Assembly: GCA_934561485.1 (NCBI GenBank)
Contig: CAKTGS010000092.1
Coordinates: 1 to 7,904 of the forward strand
Length of the DNA: 7,904 nt
From: an uncultured Faecalibacterium sp.
GTDB taxonomy: Bacteria > Bacillota > Clostridia > Oscillospirales > Ruminococcaceae
Direction: 5' to 3'
Notes under the pieces: generated by a model
What the model saw: the letters and a program-made list of their open reading frames with translations, nothing else
Told to the model about the DNA's origin: nothing
The model's database searches: none
Translations under genes and position numbers: made by a program
Shown: piece by piece, positions 5,293-7,904 of the stretch
How positions within the stretch are numbered: position 1 is the first letter of the stretch
Layout of the letters: each line of letters opens with the position of its first letter

Positions 5293-6792
5293 TTACTTTA
5301 CACTGGCGAGGAAGCGTACAAAGCCTGCACGGCCAGCCTCATCCAGCTTGTAAACACCGGCATCGGCCAGCACCTGAGCGAACACCTGGCCCACCTCATC
5401 CTGCAGGATCAGGTGTACGGTGTCGGCGTTCAGCTCCGGGTGGCGGGCAAGAATATCCTGCGCCCATGCAGCGTGCTTCTGCAGAGCTTCGGGGTATTCG
5501 GCAGTGGGCGTGCGGGCCACCAGCATATCCGCCAGATCAAACAGTTCCTGCTTCAGGCGGCTGGGCAGCACGGCCAGACCCATGACCTCGATGAGGCCGA
5601 TGTTTTCCTTTTTGATGTGGTGCAGGTTGGCATGGGGGTGGAACACGCCCAGCGGATGTTCCGGCGTGGTGATGTTGTTGCGCAGCACCAGGTCCAGCTG
5701 ATACTTGCCATCCCGCATCCGGGCAATGGGGGTAATGGTGTTGTGGGGCTCGCCGTCCGTTTCGGCAAAGATAAAGCATGCTTCGTCCGTATAGCCGCGC
5801 CAGGCCGTCAGGATCTTGTCGGCCAGTTCCACCAGATGCTCGTCATTTTCGCACGTCAGGCGGATGCAGCTCATGGGCCAGTGCACAATGCCGGCTTCCA
5901 CATCCTCAAAGCCGGGGAAGGTCCAGGACTTTTCGATGGGGGCTTTGGCCATGGCAAATTCGTAGTGGCCGCCCTGGAAGTGGTCATGGCTCAGGATGCT
6001 GCCGCCCACGATGGGCAGGTCGGCGTTGCTGCCCACAAAGTAGTGGGGGAACAGGCCCACAAAGTCCAGCAGCTTGCGGAAGGTGGCCCGCTCGATCTTC
6101 ATGGGGGTATGCTGGTTGTTGAACACGATGCAGTGCTCGTTGTAGTACACGTAAGGGCTGTACTGCAGGTTCCAGGCGCTGTCGTTGATGGTCAGCGGGA
6201 TGATGCGGTGGTTCTCACGGGCCGGGTGGTTCATGCGGCCTGCATAGCCTTCGTTTTCGGCACACAGCTGGCACTTGGGGTAAGCACTCTGGGGAGCAAG
6301 CTTTGCCGCAGCAATGGCCTTGGGGTCCTTTTCCGGCTTGGACAGGTTGATAGTGATATCCAAGTCGCCGTATGCGGTCTTGGTGACCCACTTCAGATCC
6401 CGCTTGATGCGGTAGCGGCGGATATAATCGGTATCCTGGCTGAACTTATAGAACCAGTCAGTGGCAGCCTGCGGGCCTTCGCTTTCGTACCGCTCCTCAA
6501 AGTTTGCGCGCACAATGCTGGGACGCGGGGTCAGCACGCCCATGAGCTTGGTATCAAACAGATCCCGCGCAGTGGAATTGTCCGGGCACACGCCGCGGGC
6601 TACGGCATCGTCCACCAGCGCTTTCAGGATGCTTTCCAGGTCGGTGTAGCACACCTCACCCTCCGGGGCGGTAAAGTCGTCCAGCTGCATGGTCATCAGC
6701 AGCTGGTTGCGGATATAGATCTCGTCATCGGGCAAGATCAGCCCGGTGTCCAGCCCGTAGTTTACGAGCTGTTGGATGGCAGTGGAGATCAC
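5293..6792 (-). CDS. galT: UTP/UDP-glucose--hexose-1-phosphate uridylyltransferase, class 2 GalT
   Basis: Transfers UMP between UDP-glucose and galactose-1-phosphate, giving UDP-galactose and glucose-1-phosphate in the Leloir pathway. The 499-residue length and sequence fit the Firmicutes-type class 2 enzymes, which are longer than the E. coli form (about 350). The active-site motif is SHDHFQGG (268-275), where His271 should carry the uridylyl group. H-x-H-x-Q is kept with Asp in place of the Pro of the E. coli HPH motif. Other family blocks: YPKCQLCAENEGYAGR (171-186) and LGVFHPHANLHHIKKENIGLIE in the C-terminal third. The start is GTG, overlapping the galK stop as GTGA (6789-6792), backed by a full AAGGAGGT eight bases upstream. 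It is translationally coupled to galK and separated from cutC by a hairpin. Assignment is very secure. Confidence 0.96.
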   Translation of the reverse strand: MISTAIQQLVNYGLDTGLILPDDEIYIRNQLLMTMQLDDFTAPEGEVCYTDLESILKALVDDAVARGVCPDNSTARDLFDTKLMGVLTPRPSIVRANFEERYESEGPQAATDWFYKFSQDTDYIRRYRIKRDLKWVTKTAYGDLDITINLSKPEKDPKAIAAAKLAPQSAYPKCQLCAENEGYAGRMNHPARENHRIIPLTINDSAWNLQYSPYVYYNEHCIVFNNQHTPMKIERATFRKLLDFVGLFPHYFVGSNADLPIVGGSILSHDHFQGGHYEFAMAKAPIEKSWTFPGFEDVEAGIVHWPMSCIRLTCENDEHLVELADKILTAWRGYTDEACFIFAETDGEPHNTITPIARMRDGKYQLDLVLRNNITTPEHPLGVFHPHANLHHIKKENIGLIEVMGLAVLPSRLKQELFDLADMLVARTPTAEYPEALQKHAAWAQDILARHPELNADTVHLILQDEVGQVFAQVLADAGVYKLDEAGRAGFVRFLASVK

Positions 6793-7904
6793 AGCACAGC
6801 ACCTCCTTCCGGACGGATGCTCAGCACATGGCAGCGGCCAGCGCCGAGGATTTTTTCCATGTTTGCCTTAAAGTCTGCCAGCATCTCCACCGGCACAAAG
6901 GCCTGCACCGTACCGGCAAAGCCGCCGCCGTGCACGCGCACAGCGCCCTTGCCGCCCAGATAATGCTTGGCAGCAGCGATGGTCACAGCCACCTCCTGAT
7001 GCTCCTTGTAACCGGCGGGAATGACGTTCTGCAAATACTCCCAGCTGCTGTCGCCGGAGGCGGTCACCATCTGCAAAAAGGCATCAAAATTGCCCTTGCG
7101 CAGGGCAGCTACCTGCTGGGGTACACGGTCGTTGTCCGCGTAGAAGTGGAAGGCGCGCAGCACGGCACGGTCTCCGCACTGCTTGCGGCACTCCGGCAGC
7201 TTGGCAGCAAAGGTCTCAAAGGGAACATCCCGCAGCACTTCGCCGCCGCATACGGCGGCCACAGCGCGGCACTCGTTGGGGATGGCGGCGTACTCATCGG
7301 TCAGGTCGGCGTGGTCTGCACCGGAATCCAGGATGCACAGGGCCAGGCCTGCCTTGGAAAAGTCCACCTGCACCGGCTCCACGTCAGGATTTTCCTTGTC
7401 GGCAAAGTCAATGGTGATGATGTTGCCCACGCTGGATGCCATCTGATCCATCAGGCCGCAGGGCTTGCCAAAGTACACATTTTCAGCCCACTGGCCGATC
7501 TGCGCAATGGCGATGGGGGAAACCTTTTCGGTCATGAAGCAATCGTTCAGTATTACGCCGATCAGCACTTCAAAGGCAGCCGAGGACGAAACGCCGCTGC
7601 CCTTGGGCACGTTGGAAGAAATGTACACGTCCAGACCGGACAGCTTTGCACCGCGCTGGCGGAAGGCTTCGCACTCGCCGCGCAGCAGGGCCATGGTGGT
7701 ATTTTCTTCTTCCTTGCGGGCGGCAAGGTCGTTCAGGTCGATCACACACAGGTCGTAGCCTTCGCTCTGCACCCGCAGCTGATTCAGGCTGTTGGGGGCA
7801 GCAGCAGCGATCATGTCAATGTTCACGCTGCCGGCCAGCACGCGGCCATGCTGATGGTCAGTGTGGTTGCCGCCAATCTCGGTGCGGCCCGGGGCGCTGT
7901 ACAG
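6789..7904 (-). CDS. galK: Galactokinase, 5' end outside the window
   Basis: Phosphorylates galactose to galactose-1-phosphate with ATP, the first committed Leloir step. 371 residues are visible. The frame stays open to the right edge and the N-terminus is missing. GHMP-kinase motifs appear in order: APGRTEIGGNHTDHQHG (visible residues 4-20), PKGSGVSSSAAFE (100-112, the ATP-binding motif), CGLMDQMASS with the likely catalytic Asp in MDQ (about 152-154), and VHGGGFAGTVQAFVP (from about 324). The first GTG that could be mistaken for a start (7841) lies after motif 1, so it is internal. Motif 1 departs from the classical GR-x-N-LIGEHTDY: it has T-E for N-L, Asn for the Glu and His for the Tyr. 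I associate this variant with Clostridia galactokinases. The TGA stop overlaps the galT start. The promoter of this operon lies outside the window. Confidence 0.94.
   Translation of the reverse strand: MYSAPGRTEIGGNHTDHQHGRVLAGSVNIDMIAAAAPNSLNQLRVQSEGYDLCVIDLNDLAARKEEENTTMALLRGECEAFRQRGAKLSGLDVYISSNVPKGSGVSSSAAFEVLIGVILNDCFMTEKVSPIAIAQIGQWAENVYFGKPCGLMDQMASSVGNIITIDFADKENPDVEPVQVDFSKAGLALCILDSGADHADLTDEYAAIPNECRAVAAVCGGEVLRDVPFETFAAKLPECRKQCGDRAVLRAFHFYADNDRVPQQVAALRKGNFDAFLQMVTASGDSSWEYLQNVIPAGYKEHQEVAVTIAAAKHYLGGKGAVRVHGGGFAGTVQAFVPVEMLADFKANMEKILGAGRCHVLSIRPEGGAVL
6801..6808 (-). promoter_or_regulatory. Strong Shine-Dalgarno deciding the galT GTG start
   Basis: On the minus strand this reads AAGGAGGT, fully complementary to the 16S anti-SD core. 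It sits 8 bases before the GTG at 6792 and inside the end of galK. It supports independent re-initiation on galT despite the non-ATG start. Confidence 0.8.

Noticed and set aside
5254..6963. A 569-codon open frame on the plus strand across galT
   Set aside because: It is fully antisense to a secure galT and reaches into galK, matches no family I recognise and starts inside the hairpin. Long antisense frames are expected from GC-rich third positions.
7779..7841. GTG 7841 as the galK start
   Set aside because: The frame continues upstream through the essential sugar-binding motif to the window edge, so the gene is cut by the edge and this GTG is internal.

Overview
This window reads as GC-rich, densely coding chromosomal DNA from a low-redox gut Firmicute of the class Clostridia. 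The best guess is a Faecalibacterium-like member of the Oscillospiraceae/Ruminococcaceae. That placement is an inference from three things: GC-rich codon use combined with strong AAGGAGG-type ribosome binding sites, the Firmicutes-type (class 2) galT, and the Clostridia-style galactokinase signature. No marker gene settles it. No phage, transposon, CRISPR or toxin-antitoxin hallmark is visible.

Layout: two convergent blocks meet at a strong hairpin terminator (4373-4411). The plus-strand block runs: 3' end of an unidentified gene (1-69), a dTMP kinase (tmk, 66-740, ATGA overlap with the previous stop), a 262-base spacer with a strongly structured element, a GNAT-like protein (1003-1815), the cell-wall lytic transglycosylase mltG (1839-2975), a 167-base spacer with stem-loops, and a U32-family tRNA hydroxylation protein (trhP-like, 3143-4366). 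The minus-strand block, read from the right edge, runs: galactokinase galK (start beyond the window), galT (GTG start inside the galK stop), a 50-base hairpin, and cutC.

How the genes relate: galK and galT perform two consecutive Leloir steps (galactose to Gal-1-P, then exchange with UDP-glucose) and are translationally coupled. galE and a transporter are not in view. cutC sits at the tail of this unit behind an intercistronic hairpin. The plus-strand block is housekeeping: nucleotide supply, peptidoglycan processing and wobble-uridine modification. The mltG-to-U32 order recalls the yrrL-yrrM-yrrN-yrrO neighbourhood of Bacillus subtilis, without the methyltransferase yrrM/trmR between them.

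The coding content is mostly ordinary. The most interesting signal is non-coding: bases 741-939 can be folded by eye into a closing stem, a long imperfect rod, a perfect 7-bp hairpin, a GAAA-tetraloop hairpin and a short hairpin followed by TTTT. It may be an undescribed RNA, a leader or a dispersed repeat. No known riboswitch consensus was recognised in it.
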